A DNA stretch of 15,579 nucleotides from Rickettsiales bacterium (lineage in GTDB: Bacteria; Pseudomonadota; Alphaproteobacteria; Rickettsiales; UBA8987). The stretch is from the NCBI GenBank assembly GCA_028282625.1, contig JANQHP010000117.1, positions 1 through 15,579 of the forward strand, read 5' to 3'. Made by a program: the position numbers and the translations under genes. The notes beneath the pieces were generated by a model, which had not been told where the DNA came from, searched no databases, and saw only the letters and a list, made by a program, of their open reading frames with translations. Positions 1 through 7,302 of the stretch are shown here, piece after piece. Each line of letters starts with the position of its first letter. The stretch's first letter is position 1.

Positions 1-287
1 TATAGTATGTTTAAGGGGATATCTGCGGCTGGTTGCAGGTTGCACGGGGTAGGGTCAGGCTGCATCACATGCCATGTTTCACCTGGCATGACAGTGTAGG
101 ATTTATCTTTGACGGCTAGAGGCTCGTTGTTGGTGCTTTTTGTCACATGCCCTTGTTGAATGAGGGATTGCAAACGGTTGCGGGATAAATCGGGGAGGCG
201 GCGTGCAAGCCATTGGTCCAATCGTTGGCCCTGCTCACCTTCGGCTACTTCATGTGTGGCAACAAGCGGTTCTGTGGTTTTGGTCAT
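1..287 (-). CDS. RluA-family 23S rRNA pseudouridine synthase, N-terminal part (cut by window edge)
   Basis: Reading leftward from an ATG at 287-285 gives 95 codons that run off the left edge. The peptide contains GQRLDQWLARRLPDLSRNRL followed by LIQQGHVT, the typical S4 RNA-binding domain at the start of RluC/RluD-type enzymes. It ends in IPLNILY, which matches the conserved 'P-L-x-I-L-Y-E-D' entry into the catalytic domain of this family. RluA-family enzymes convert specific uridines of 23S rRNA (or tRNA) to pseudouridine. The catalytic aspartate lies outside the window, so RluC and RluD cannot be told apart. No convincing Shine-Dalgarno sequence precedes the ATG; an in-frame TTG three codons upstream is an alternative start. 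The gene is divergent from rplM across a 147-bp spacer. Confidence 0.85.
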   Translation of the reverse strand, partial: MTKTTEPLVATHEVAEGEQGQRLDQWLARRLPDLSRNRLQSLIQQGHVTKSTNNEPLAVKDKSYTVMPGETWHVMQPDPTPCNLQPAADIPLNIL

Positions 288-369
288 ATACAGCAAGGAG
301 GGGAAGTGGAAATAGGAAAAATATGAAATGGGGATACGATAAAAAGTGCACTAATATGGCATAAAAACA

Positions 370-397
370 TTGACAGTAAAAATTATTTTGTAATAAT
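370..397 (+). promoter_or_regulatory. sigma70-type promoter of rplM-rpsI
   Basis: A perfect -35 hexamer TTGACA (370-375) is followed after 16 bp by AATAAT (392-397, five of six matches to TATAAT), in an AT-rich stretch. Transcription would start near 404 and leave a leader of about 30 nt before rplM. It is the best promoter match in the spacer between the divergent rluA-family gene and rplM. Confidence 0.65.
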
Positions 398-434
398 CCG
401 CATCCCATTTTACCATTTAGCGGTTAGAAAACGG

Positions 435-908
435 ATGAAAACCTACACGGCAAAGCCCGCCGATATTGAAAAGAAGTGGTGGGTCATTGATGCAGAAGAT
501 ATCGTGCTTGGCCGGCTTGCTTCACAAGCAGCCCAGCTGCTTCGTGGCAAACACAAGCCTATGTTTACTCCTCATATGGATTGCGGCGATCATGTGATTG
601 TGATCAATGCGGATAAGGTGCATTTGACTGGGCGTAAGCAGCAAAATAAAACCTACTACCGCCATACAGGCTATCCTGGTGGAATTCGCTCGACGACACC
701 CGAAAAGATCTTACAGGGCCCACACGCAGAACGCGTGGTGGAGATGGCGGTGCGCCGCATGATCAGCCGTAACCCGCTGGGTCGCAAGCAGATGACACAC
801 TTGCATGTTTATGCCGGCAGTGAGCACAAGCATGAAGCGCAAAAGCCTGAGGTGCTTGACCTCAAAGCAAAAAATCCTAAAAACTCCAAGAAGGAAGCAA
901 CGTCGTGA
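435..908 (+). CDS. rplM: 50S ribosomal protein L13
   Basis: The 157-residue product begins MKTYTAKPADIEKKWWVIDA and carries the L13 landmarks GRLAS, LRGKHKPMFTPHMD, GDHVIVINADKV, YYRHTGYPGG and MISRNPLGRKQM. L13 is an early-assembling large-subunit protein that binds 23S rRNA. It is about 15 residues longer than E. coli L13 because of a lysine-rich C-terminal tail. The ATG at 435 has only a weak purine-rich upstream sequence. The stop codon overlaps the start of rpsI by four bases (GTGA), so the two are translationally coupled, as in the rplM-rpsI pair conserved across bacteria. Confidence 0.97.
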   Translation: MKTYTAKPADIEKKWWVIDAEDIVLGRLASQAAQLLRGKHKPMFTPHMDCGDHVIVINADKVHLTGRKQQNKTYYRHTGYPGGIRSTTPEKILQGPHAERVVEMAVRRMISRNPLGRKQMTHLHVYAGSEHKHEAQKPEVLDLKAKNPKNSKKEATS

Positions 909-1423
909 TTCAAACAGAGGCATCCTCTTTAAAAGATCTGGCCACACAAGAGACCGATGTGGCGGCAAACGCCAATCAAGCCGCGGCCAATCCGCCTGCG
1001 GATGAGGCAGAGCCACGTACACCCAAGTTGGACGCACAAGGCCGCGCCTACGCCACGGGCCGGAGGAAAGAATCTGCGGCACGTGTGTGGATTAAGCCTG
1101 GTAAAGGGCACGTGATTGTAAACCAAAAGTCTATGGAAGAGCATTTTACCCGTGGGGTGCTGTGCATGCTGATCCATCAGCCTTTCGCCGCTACGGGTAC
1201 AGAAGGCAAGTTTGATGTCTATTGTACGGTGAAAGGTGGTGGCCTTTCTGGTCAGGCAGGCGCGGTGCGTCATGCCATTAGCCGAGCGCTGGATAATTTT
1301 AATCCTGAGCTGCACACCATTTTGCGCCAGGGCGGGTTCTTAACGCGTGACAGCCGCGCGGTAGAGCGGAAAAAATATGGCCGTCGCAAAGCGCGCAGGA
1401 AGTTCCAGTTCTCCAAGCGCTAG
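905..1423 (+). CDS. rpsI: 30S ribosomal protein S9 with N-terminal extension
   Basis: The core begins near residue 49 with YATGRRKESAARVWIKPG. It continues through VKGGGLSGQAGAVRHAISRAL and ends in VERKKYGRRKARRKFQFSKR, the conserved S9 C-terminus whose last residues reach the ribosomal P site. The 172-residue product is about 42 residues longer than E. coli S9. The extra part is an acidic, Ala/Asn-rich N-terminus of the kind seen in alphaproteobacterial S9. Translation starts at a GTG inside the last codons of rplM with a 4-bp overlap, which fixes the start by coupling. No clear Rho-independent terminator is visible in the 40 bp before the convergent lnt stop. Confidence 0.97.
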   Translation: MIQTEASSLKDLATQETDVAANANQAAANPPADEAEPRTPKLDAQGRAYATGRRKESAARVWIKPGKGHVIVNQKSMEEHFTRGVLCMLIHQPFAATGTEGKFDVYCTVKGGGLSGQAGAVRHAISRALDNFNPELHTILRQGGFLTRDSRAVERKKYGRRKARRKFQFSKR

Positions 1424-1463
1424 ACACGGTTATCCCAGTCTTTTTTATACTTCGTTATTCCTG

Positions 1464-3053
1464 CTATTGAGGCGCGTGGTGCCTTGTGCGCTTGTTACTT
1501 GCGTGCCAAGTGGCATGGAATAGGACCAGTGTAGTGCCAAGCAACAGCAGGGCATAGAGTGCTGGCATGATGCTGTATTTTCGATAAAGCGCAAACCATC
1601 CTTCTTTTTCGTGTATTTTTTCTGGCAGTGTGGTGTTGAGTGTGCCCACTTCATGCAAGCCTAGCATGGTTTGAATGCGACCGTAGCTATCGACCACAGC
1701 AGAAATGCCCCCACCTGCCACGCGCACGAGCGGCATTCCCTCTTCCACGGCGCGCATGCGTGCGGTATGAAAATGCTGGTGTGGACCAATGCTGTTGCCA
1801 AACCATGCGTCATTGGTGAGATTGAGTAGCCAGTCCGGCGGGTTTGTCCTATCCAGCACATTGGAGGAGAAAATACTTTCGTAGCAAATAAGCGGACTAA
1901 AAGGGGGCAGGTTGGGCAAGGTGATGGTTTGTGGACCTGGACCTTCGCTAAAATCTACCGCGCCTGGGGTAATTTTTTGGATAAAAGGGAAGAAATTGCG
2001 TAGTGGAATAAACTCGCCAAAGGGGACTAGCTGATGTTTGGCATATTGCCCTTTGATGGTGCCGGATGCGTTTAGCACCTGCATGCCGTTATAATATTGC
2101 GTGGAAGCAAGGGGATGCTGCGTACGAATGGTGGAGCCGGTGATGATGTGTGCTTGGCTGTGTAAGCCTTGGGTCATGGCACGCCTGGCGGCCGGGTCCT
2201 CTTCCAGGTAAAAGGGTATGGCAGCCTCTGACCAGATAATGGCATCGGGCGAGTGATCGGTTGGATGCTGTGCGTTGGCATAAGAAAGCTCCAGATGGAG
2301 TAAGAAATTTGCCTGCAGCGCGCGTGGGTCCCATTTCAGTTTTTGTGGGATGCTTGGCTGCACAAGACGGATATGGTGTTGGCCTGGGGTTTGCTTGGCT
2401 TCTTCGATGCGCGCGTGACCGGTGATATAGGCAAAAGTGGTGGTGCATAGAATGATGGCAACACATATCAGACTTTTGCGGTAGGACTTGGCGATATATT
2501 GCGTGGTAGCATAGGTGCATAAGGCCACCAGCAGCCAGAACAGCAGCGTCAGACCATAGGTGCCAAGTGCGGCGGCATGTTGGAGCATGGGAAGAGAGGC
2601 GGTCCAAAGCACACCGGCTGAGAGCCAAGGGAAATAAGGTGGCAGGAACGCGCGTGCCAGTTCGGTGATGGTCATGCAGAAGGCGATGCATGCGCCGAGA
2701 TAGAGGAGGGATTTGGTCGGGTGTGCCATTTGCCTGGCGAGCATGGCAGCCATGGCGGGGTAGAGCGCCATAGCAGCAGGGATCAGTGTAAGCGCGAAAG
2801 GGGTGAGCCAGGCAAATTGTTCTGCATCAACCTGTAGGGCGTTTGCGATCCAGTAGAGGCCGGAAACATAGTGCCCAAACCCCCACCACCAGCCAATGGC
2901 AAAGGCATTTTTCCACGAGGTGCTGTGGTAAAGGAGATAGAGCAACCCACCGGCAGAAATAAGCGAGAGCGGCCACCAAAAGAAAGGGGGGAATCCGAGT
3001 GTGAACCCGGCTCCAAGGAGGGTTGCCAGACTCAAACAGAAAAAGGGCGACAT
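1464..3053 (-). CDS. lnt: apolipoprotein N-acyltransferase
   Basis: Lnt transfers a third acyl chain from phospholipid to the N-terminal cysteine of lipoproteins at the periplasmic face of the inner membrane, preparing them for Lol sorting. The 529-residue product has several hydrophobic helices in residues 1-210, a nitrilase-like domain at roughly 226-490 and a last helix near 496-514. The catalytic triad is visible: E276 in WSEAAIPF, K339 in QYAKHQLVPFGEF and C390 in PLICYES, which correspond to E267, K335 and C387 of E. coli. The gene lies 21 bp downstream of a small membrane-protein gene and below an LptM-like lipoprotein, probably as one operon. In many alphaproteobacteria lnt instead follows corC; here it is separate. 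Confidence 0.95.
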   Translation of the reverse strand: MSPFFCLSLATLLGAGFTLGFPPFFWWPLSLISAGGLLYLLYHSTSWKNAFAIGWWWGFGHYVSGLYWIANALQVDAEQFAWLTPFALTLIPAAMALYPAMAAMLARQMAHPTKSLLYLGACIAFCMTITELARAFLPPYFPWLSAGVLWTASLPMLQHAAALGTYGLTLLFWLLVALCTYATTQYIAKSYRKSLICVAIILCTTTFAYITGHARIEEAKQTPGQHHIRLVQPSIPQKLKWDPRALQANFLLHLELSYANAQHPTDHSPDAIIWSEAAIPFYLEEDPAARRAMTQGLHSQAHIITGSTIRTQHPLASTQYYNGMQVLNASGTIKGQYAKHQLVPFGEFIPLRNFFPFIQKITPGAVDFSEGPGPQTITLPNLPPFSPLICYESIFSSNVLDRTNPPDWLLNLTNDAWFGNSIGPHQHFHTARMRAVEEGMPLVRVAGGGISAVVDSYGRIQTMLGLHEVGTLNTTLPEKIHEKEGWFALYRKYSIMPALYALLLLGTTLVLFHATWHASNKRTRHHAPQ

Positions 3054-3074
3054 GGGGTAAAAGGCAGGGTGGAG

Positions 3075-3422
3075 CTAAAAGAGCAGAGTGAGGACATATT
3101 TGCCAAAGAAAAGCCACGCGCATAACAACAGGACACTGACGGCCGATGCAACAATCATACTCAGCCAGACGAGGGTGCTTTTTTGACGGTCGGCGCATCG
3201 GCAAAGGCCGATCAGGCTAAAGGGTAGGTAGAAGCTAATAAAAAGAAAAGTGCCCACCATGAGGGACTTGGTGCCAAGTGTGTGATGCTGCACTTCCCAA
3301 AGCATGATGCTGGTAAGCAGGAGCAGGCATAGGATGTTGCCAATGCCCCACCAGAGCAAGAGCGTGGTAGAAAACCGAGCTTCCCCTGCAAAGAAATGGG
3401 CAGCGGCCTTCTTAAAGGGCAC
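3075..3422 (-). CDS. small three-helix membrane protein of unknown function
   Basis: The 115-residue product has three predicted membrane segments at about residues 18-41, 53-74 and 84-106. Its N-terminus is short and basic (MPFKKAAAHFF), and a cysteine- and arginine-containing loop (GLCRCADRQK) lies between helices 2 and 3. I recognise no family. It starts at a GTG (3422-3420) inside the end of the upstream lipoprotein gene, with an 11-bp overlap, and stops 21 bp before lnt. Translational coupling and cotranscription with both neighbours are therefore likely. A role around lipoprotein or envelope biogenesis would be an inference from position only. Confidence 0.75.
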   Translation of the reverse strand: MPFKKAAAHFFAGEARFSTTLLLWWGIGNILCLLLLTSIMLWEVQHHTLGTKSLMVGTFLFISFYLPFSLIGLCRCADRQKSTLVWLSMIVASAVSVLLLCAWLFFGKYVLTLLF

Positions 3423-3555
3423 GATGTTGCTCAGCGCTTGTTAGAGGGGATGAGGTAAGGCTGTGTTGTGACTCCGGTGGGCTGAGCGGGCCTTTGACGC
3501 CACATGCGCTCACTAAGATACAAAGCGTGACAATGGTGCTTAAACGTGTCCACAT
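3412..3555 (-). CDS. lptM: LptM/YifL-like small outer-membrane lipoprotein
   Basis: This 47-codon gene is easy to miss. The product starts MWTRLSTIVTLCILVSAC, a signal peptide with lipobox V-S-A-C and acylated Cys18. It is followed directly by GVKGPL and proline-rich sequence, the hallmark of the YifL/LptM family (CGxKGPL). In E. coli, LptM is a lipoprotein that helps the LptDE lipopolysaccharide translocon mature. Glycine at +2 means no Asp retention signal, so an outer-membrane location is expected. An AAGGA ribosome-binding site lies six bases before the ATG. The gene overlaps the next membrane-protein gene by 11 bp, and lnt, which would acylate this lipoprotein, follows. Family assignment rests on the motif, size and signal peptide; the remaining tail is not conserved enough to add evidence. 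Confidence 0.82.
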   Translation of the reverse strand: MWTRLSTIVTLCILVSACGVKGPLSPPESQHSLTSSPLTSAEQHRAL

Positions 3556-3578
3556 AATGCGTTCCTTTCCGCAGCAGA

Positions 3579-4223
3579 ATGTTACTGGACATTGTGCATA
3601 ATTTGGTGCATCAAGTCACTCAAAATATTCTTCGTTTTTGTGTGTTGTTTATGTCTTTAGGAAAAATTTTGCCCCATTTTTGGCGGATCGTACCAAAATT
3701 TGTGGTGGTTGTGGTGATTGCACTGGCTGCCTTTAACATTTGGAGTGCCTGGGTGCTGGTGCGTGTGATTCAGCCGCATTCGCCTATTCCCATGCCGATG
3801 GAAGTCATCGCATTTGAGGATATGGAAGGGAACAAGCAGACGTTAGATGCCTTCAAGGGTAAGCCGATTTTGCTGCATTTGTGGGCCACCTGGTGTGCAC
3901 CGTGCCTGGTGGAAATGCCTGCGCTGGACCGTATGGCGGAGGCGCTTGCAGATACGCCTTTGGAGGTGGTGGCGATTGCCCAGGAATTTTCTGGTCCTGA
4001 AAAAGCCAAGCAATTTTACGCCAAGCAAGAGATGGCGCATGTGCCTTTTTACGTGGACACCAAGCAGCGGAGCATGCGTATGCTTGGGGCAAAAGGTTTG
4101 CCTACGACGATACTGATTACGCCTGATGGTCATGGCATTGCGCGTATTGAAGGGGCGGCGGCCTGGGACGAACAGAAAATGATGGATGCTGTTCGGTATT
4201 TTGCGACACATGGCAAGCTATAA
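3579..4223 (+). CDS. TlpA-family membrane-anchored thioredoxin-like protein
   Basis: The product contains one N-terminal membrane helix (about residues 39-62) and a periplasmic thioredoxin fold. The fold has the redox motif WCAPC (residues 105-109) after KPILLHLWAT and the cis-proline segment GLPTTILITPDG (Pro175). This is the TlpA/ResA/CcmG type, which reduces or exchanges disulfides in exported proteins, often in cytochrome c or cytochrome oxidase assembly. The start is uncertain. The ATG at 3579 leaves only 23 bp to the divergent lipoprotein gene and has no clear ribosome-binding site. The ATG at 3651 (residue 25), or a TTG near 3669 preceded by AGGAAA, would give a normal signal anchor and room for divergent promoters. 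Confidence 0.9.
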   Translation: MLLDIVHNLVHQVTQNILRFCVLFMSLGKILPHFWRIVPKFVVVVVIALAAFNIWSAWVLVRVIQPHSPIPMPMEVIAFEDMEGNKQTLDAFKGKPILLHLWATWCAPCLVEMPALDRMAEALADTPLEVVAIAQEFSGPEKAKQFYAKQEMAHVPFYVDTKQRSMRMLGAKGLPTTILITPDGHGIARIEGAAAWDEQKMMDAVRYFATHGKL

Positions 4224-4300
4224 AGCCATTGCTTGCGTTATGAAAGCAAGCTAAGATGAGCACATTCTAACCAGCCTTGGTGTGCAGCGTTTGCGCTTGT

Positions 4301-5716
4301 ATGTCGTCAGAATTGCCTACGAAATCCCTATATATTAAGACCTATGGTTGCCAGATGAATGTGTATGATTCTGTGCGCATGCAAGATATGATGCATGCTG
4401 AAGGCTATCAGATGGTAGAACAGCCAGAGATAGCAGATCTTGTGATTCTCAATACCTGCCATATTCGTGAGAAGGCGGCCGAAAAGGTTTATTCGGAGCT
4501 TGGCCGCTTGCGTCTTTTAAAAGAAGAGCGAAAAGAACAAGGTGGGCAGATGGTGATTGCCGTGGCGGGATGCGTGGCACAAGCAGAAGGCGAAGAGATG
4601 CAAAAAAGGCAGCCTGCCGTGGATATTGTGGTGGGGCCGCAAGCCTACCAACGTTTGCCGCAGATGGTGCTGCAAGCATTGGACGCGGCGCATGTGGCCA
4701 ATAATAATGTGGCGCTTGATTTTGCCGTGCAGGAAAAATTTGATACCTTGCCGGAGGTGCGTGAAGCGCAGGGCAGTTCGGCTTTTTTAACCATACAGGA
4801 AGGGTGCGATAAATTTTGTACTTTCTGTGTGGTGCCTTATACGCGGGGCGCCGAAGTTTCAAGGCCAGTGGAGGCCTTGTTAGAAGAGGCAAGGCGCATG
4901 GTGGATCAGGGTGCGCAGGAGTTAGTGCTTTTGGGGCAGAATGTGAATGCCTACCATGGTGTGGGCCCAGATGGCAAGCGGTGGAGTCTGGCAGGCTTGC
5001 TGCAATATTTTGCGATTAAGCTGCCGATTGCGCGTCTGCGTTATACCACCTCACATCCACGTGACATGCAGGCGGATTTAATTGCCGCGCATCGTGACAT
5101 TCCACAACTCATGCCTTATCTGCATTTGCCGGTGCAATCTGGTTCCAATCGCATCCTAAAACAGATGAACCGTGGGCATACACGTGAAGAATATTTGCGG
5201 ATGATTGAAGATATCCGCAAGGCGCGTCCGGATCTTGCTCTTTCTTCTGATTTTATTGTGGGCTTTCCGGGAGAAACGGACGAAGATTTTGCGGATACGT
5301 TGGCGTTGGTAGAAGAGGTGAATTTTGCCCAGAGCTATTCGTTTGCTTACAGCGCACGTGCGGGCACACCTGCTGCGCTGCGCGAAGATAGTGTGCCAGA
5401 GCCGGTAAAGAAGGAGCGGTTGCACGCATTGCAACTGGTGTTGGATAGGCAAAAACGTGCGTTTAATCAATCTGTGGAGGGTGACGTGCTGCCGGTGCTC
5501 TTAACACGCCAGGGGCGTGTGGCGGGCGAGTGGGTGGGTCACAGCCCTTATCTGCAAACGGTGCATGCTACTGCTTTGGATGTAGCGGATGAAGCGGTGA
5601 TGCATCGTGTGGTGCCCGTGCGTATTACGCATGGTGGGCCGCATGCCCTTCGTGGTGATATTGTGATGGAGCGCCCGGCGGTCCACATGGCCTCTTCCGC
5701 ACAGTTTTCTGGATAA
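4301..5716 (+). CDS. miaB: tRNA-2-methylthio-N6-dimethylallyladenosine synthase
   Basis: MiaB is a radical-SAM methylthiotransferase that adds a methylthio group to i6A37 of tRNAs reading UNN codons. Numbering from the ATG at 4301, the N-terminal cluster cysteines lie in YIKTYGCQMNVYDS (C17), LNTCHIREKA (C53) and VAGCVAQAEG (C91). The radical-SAM CxxxCxxC motif is CDKFCTFC (C169, C173, C176), and a TRAM domain forms the last 60-70 residues. An in-frame TTG at 4277 would add eight residues including two extra cysteines. I prefer the ATG because family members begin just before the IKTYGCQMN motif, although neither start has a good ribosome-binding site. This is the first gene of the miaB-phoH-ybeY-corC run. 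Confidence 0.95.
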   Translation: MSSELPTKSLYIKTYGCQMNVYDSVRMQDMMHAEGYQMVEQPEIADLVILNTCHIREKAAEKVYSELGRLRLLKEERKEQGGQMVIAVAGCVAQAEGEEMQKRQPAVDIVVGPQAYQRLPQMVLQALDAAHVANNNVALDFAVQEKFDTLPEVREAQGSSAFLTIQEGCDKFCTFCVVPYTRGAEVSRPVEALLEEARRMVDQGAQELVLLGQNVNAYHGVGPDGKRWSLAGLLQYFAIKLPIARLRYTTSHPRDMQADLIAAHRDIPQLMPYLHLPVQSGSNRILKQMNRGHTREEYLRMIEDIRKARPDLALSSDFIVGFPGETDEDFADTLALVEEVNFAQSYSFAYSARAGTPAALREDSVPEPVKKERLHALQLVLDRQKRAFNQSVEGDVLPVLLTRQGRVAGEWVGHSPYLQTVHATALDVADEAVMHRVVPVRITHGGPHALRGDIVMERPAVHMASSAQFSG

Positions 5717-5728
5717 AAGGAACGGAAT

Positions 5729-6757
5729 ATGTCAAACGCATCCCCTTCCACGCAAACCATCACATTTGAGGATAACAGCATTTTGCCGCTGCTTTACGGC
5801 GAACAAAACCATGTGTTGCATGAGATTGAAGAGGCGCTTTCTATCGAGATTTCTACGCGTGGTGCAAAAGCAGAGCTCCGTGGAGAGATGGATGCTGTGA
5901 AGCAAGGTATGGCGCTTTTAGAAACGCTTTACGCGCGTTTTGAACAGGCGGCGGCGCGCAAGCAAACGGTGAGCACGCAGGAGGTGAAGGTGTTGATCGC
6001 ACAAGGCGCGCGTCAGGGTGAGGGCACGTCGGCCCCTTCTTCGCCAACGAAAGTAAAGGAGGCGCTGCAAACGCTGGATGAAGTGGTGATTCCTACCGCC
6101 AAGAAATACATCACGCCTTATACGCCTCAGCAAGCTTCTTATATGCAGGCGTTGCTCACGCATGATATTATTTTAGGGGCAGGGCCAGCGGGTACCGGTA
6201 AAACCTATTTAGCGGTGGCTGCTGGGGTAGCGATGTTGATTGAGGGCAAGGTAGACCGGTTGATTCTTTCTCGTCCAGCAGTCGAGGCGGGCGAGCAGCT
6301 TGGATTTTTACCAGGTGATTTAAAAGAGAAGGTGGATCCTTATCTGAGGCCGCTATATGACGCGCTGTATGACATGTTGCCTGGCGATCGGGTGAACCGT
6401 TATCTAGCAACGAATGTTATTGAAATTGCGCCGCTTGCTTTTATGCGTGGTCGTACCCTTTCGCGCGCTTTTGTCATTTTGGATGAGGCCCAAAATACTA
6501 CGCCCGCTCAGATGAAGATGTTTTTAACCAGGCTTGGAGAGGGCGCACATATGGTGTTAACCGGTGACCTATCCCAAACAGACTTGCCTAGTTCGATGAA
6601 GTCAGGATTTCGGGATGCCATCGAAAAGCTTTCGACCATTGAAGAGGTGGCCATTGTGCACTTTAAGCGTGGCGATATTATTCGTCATCCGCTAACGGCT
6701 AAGATTGTGGAGGCTTATGACAAGATGGATGGCAATAGCAAGTGGGATGAGTCATAG
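5729..6757 (+). CDS. phoH: PhoH-like NTPase (YbeZ type)
   Basis: The 342-residue product has the Walker A motif GPAGTGKT (152-159) and the Walker B segment FVILDEAQNTT (about 248-258). The conserved blocks SRPAVEAGEQLGFLPGDLKEK and VLTGDLSQTDLP are typical of YbeZ/PhoH ATPases. These are thought to work with the YbeY endoribonuclease in RNA metabolism, which fits the adjacent ybeY. An N-terminal region of about 120 residues comes before the NTPase domain, as is usual. The ATG is preceded by a strong AAAGGAACGG ribosome-binding site just after the miaB stop. The stop codon is followed by ybeY after 3 bp. Confidence 0.95.
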   Translation: MSNASPSTQTITFEDNSILPLLYGEQNHVLHEIEEALSIEISTRGAKAELRGEMDAVKQGMALLETLYARFEQAAARKQTVSTQEVKVLIAQGARQGEGTSAPSSPTKVKEALQTLDEVVIPTAKKYITPYTPQQASYMQALLTHDIILGAGPAGTGKTYLAVAAGVAMLIEGKVDRLILSRPAVEAGEQLGFLPGDLKEKVDPYLRPLYDALYDMLPGDRVNRYLATNVIEIAPLAFMRGRTLSRAFVILDEAQNTTPAQMKMFLTRLGEGAHMVLTGDLSQTDLPSSMKSGFRDAIEKLSTIEEVAIVHFKRGDIIRHPLTAKIVEAYDKMDGNSKWDES

Positions 6758-6760
6758 GCT

Positions 6761-7291
6761 GTGGGAGCAAAAAACCATACGGTCATTGAGGTAATTCATT
6801 CGGCAGGCCAGTGGCCTGAAGAGGGGGAGTGGCCAGACCGGTGTGTGGATGCGGCGCAACGTACCTTGGATGTGTGTGAGGCAAAACTGCCGGTTGGAAG
6901 GCCTGTTGAAATGGCGATTGTGCTAAGCAATGATGAGGCCTTGCAGGCATTGAATTTGCGTTATCGCGGGAAAGATATGCCAACGAACACGCTTTCTTTT
7001 CCAACGGGTGAGGAGATGCTGCCTCCATTAGATAAAGCGGCTTTGCTCTTAACGCCTTATACACTCGGGGATATTTTTCTTAGTTGGGAGCGTGTGTGCA
7101 GTGAAGCAAAAGAACAAAACAAAGCGTTGCAGGACCATGTGATGCATTTGGTGGTGCATAGTACGCTACACTTACTGGGGTGGGATCATATGGCACAAGA
7201 TGAGGCGGAAAAGATGGAAGCATTGGAAATAGATATTTTAGCGGATATGGGTATTACGAATCCTTATGTAATCAAGCTAGCTCGCGCTTAG
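6761..7291 (+). CDS. ybeY: endoribonuclease YbeY (rRNA maturation factor)
   Basis: YbeY is a zinc-dependent endoribonuclease involved in 16S rRNA 3'-end maturation and ribosome quality control. The metal-binding motif HLVVHSTLHLLGWDH supplies H133, H137 and H143, and the family block RGKDMPTNTLSFP lies at about 69-81. A serine replaces the glycine usually found after the first zinc histidine (H-G-x-L-H). The 176-residue length includes a slightly long segment between the LSFP and DIFLS strands. Translation starts at a GTG 3 bp after the phoH stop, so it is probably coupled. The gene is followed 11 bp later by corC. Confidence 0.94.
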   Translation: MGAKNHTVIEVIHSAGQWPEEGEWPDRCVDAAQRTLDVCEAKLPVGRPVEMAIVLSNDEALQALNLRYRGKDMPTNTLSFPTGEEMLPPLDKAALLLTPYTLGDIFLSWERVCSEAKEQNKALQDHVMHLVVHSTLHLLGWDHMAQDEAEKMEALEIDILADMGITNPYVIKLARA

Positions 7292-7302
7292 GGATAAAAG
7301 GG

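Noticed and set aside
2089..2691. Second minus-strand frame of 200 codons inside lnt
   Set aside because: Same strand but shifted frame within a clearly coding, conserved gene; the product is His/Arg-rich and resembles no protein.
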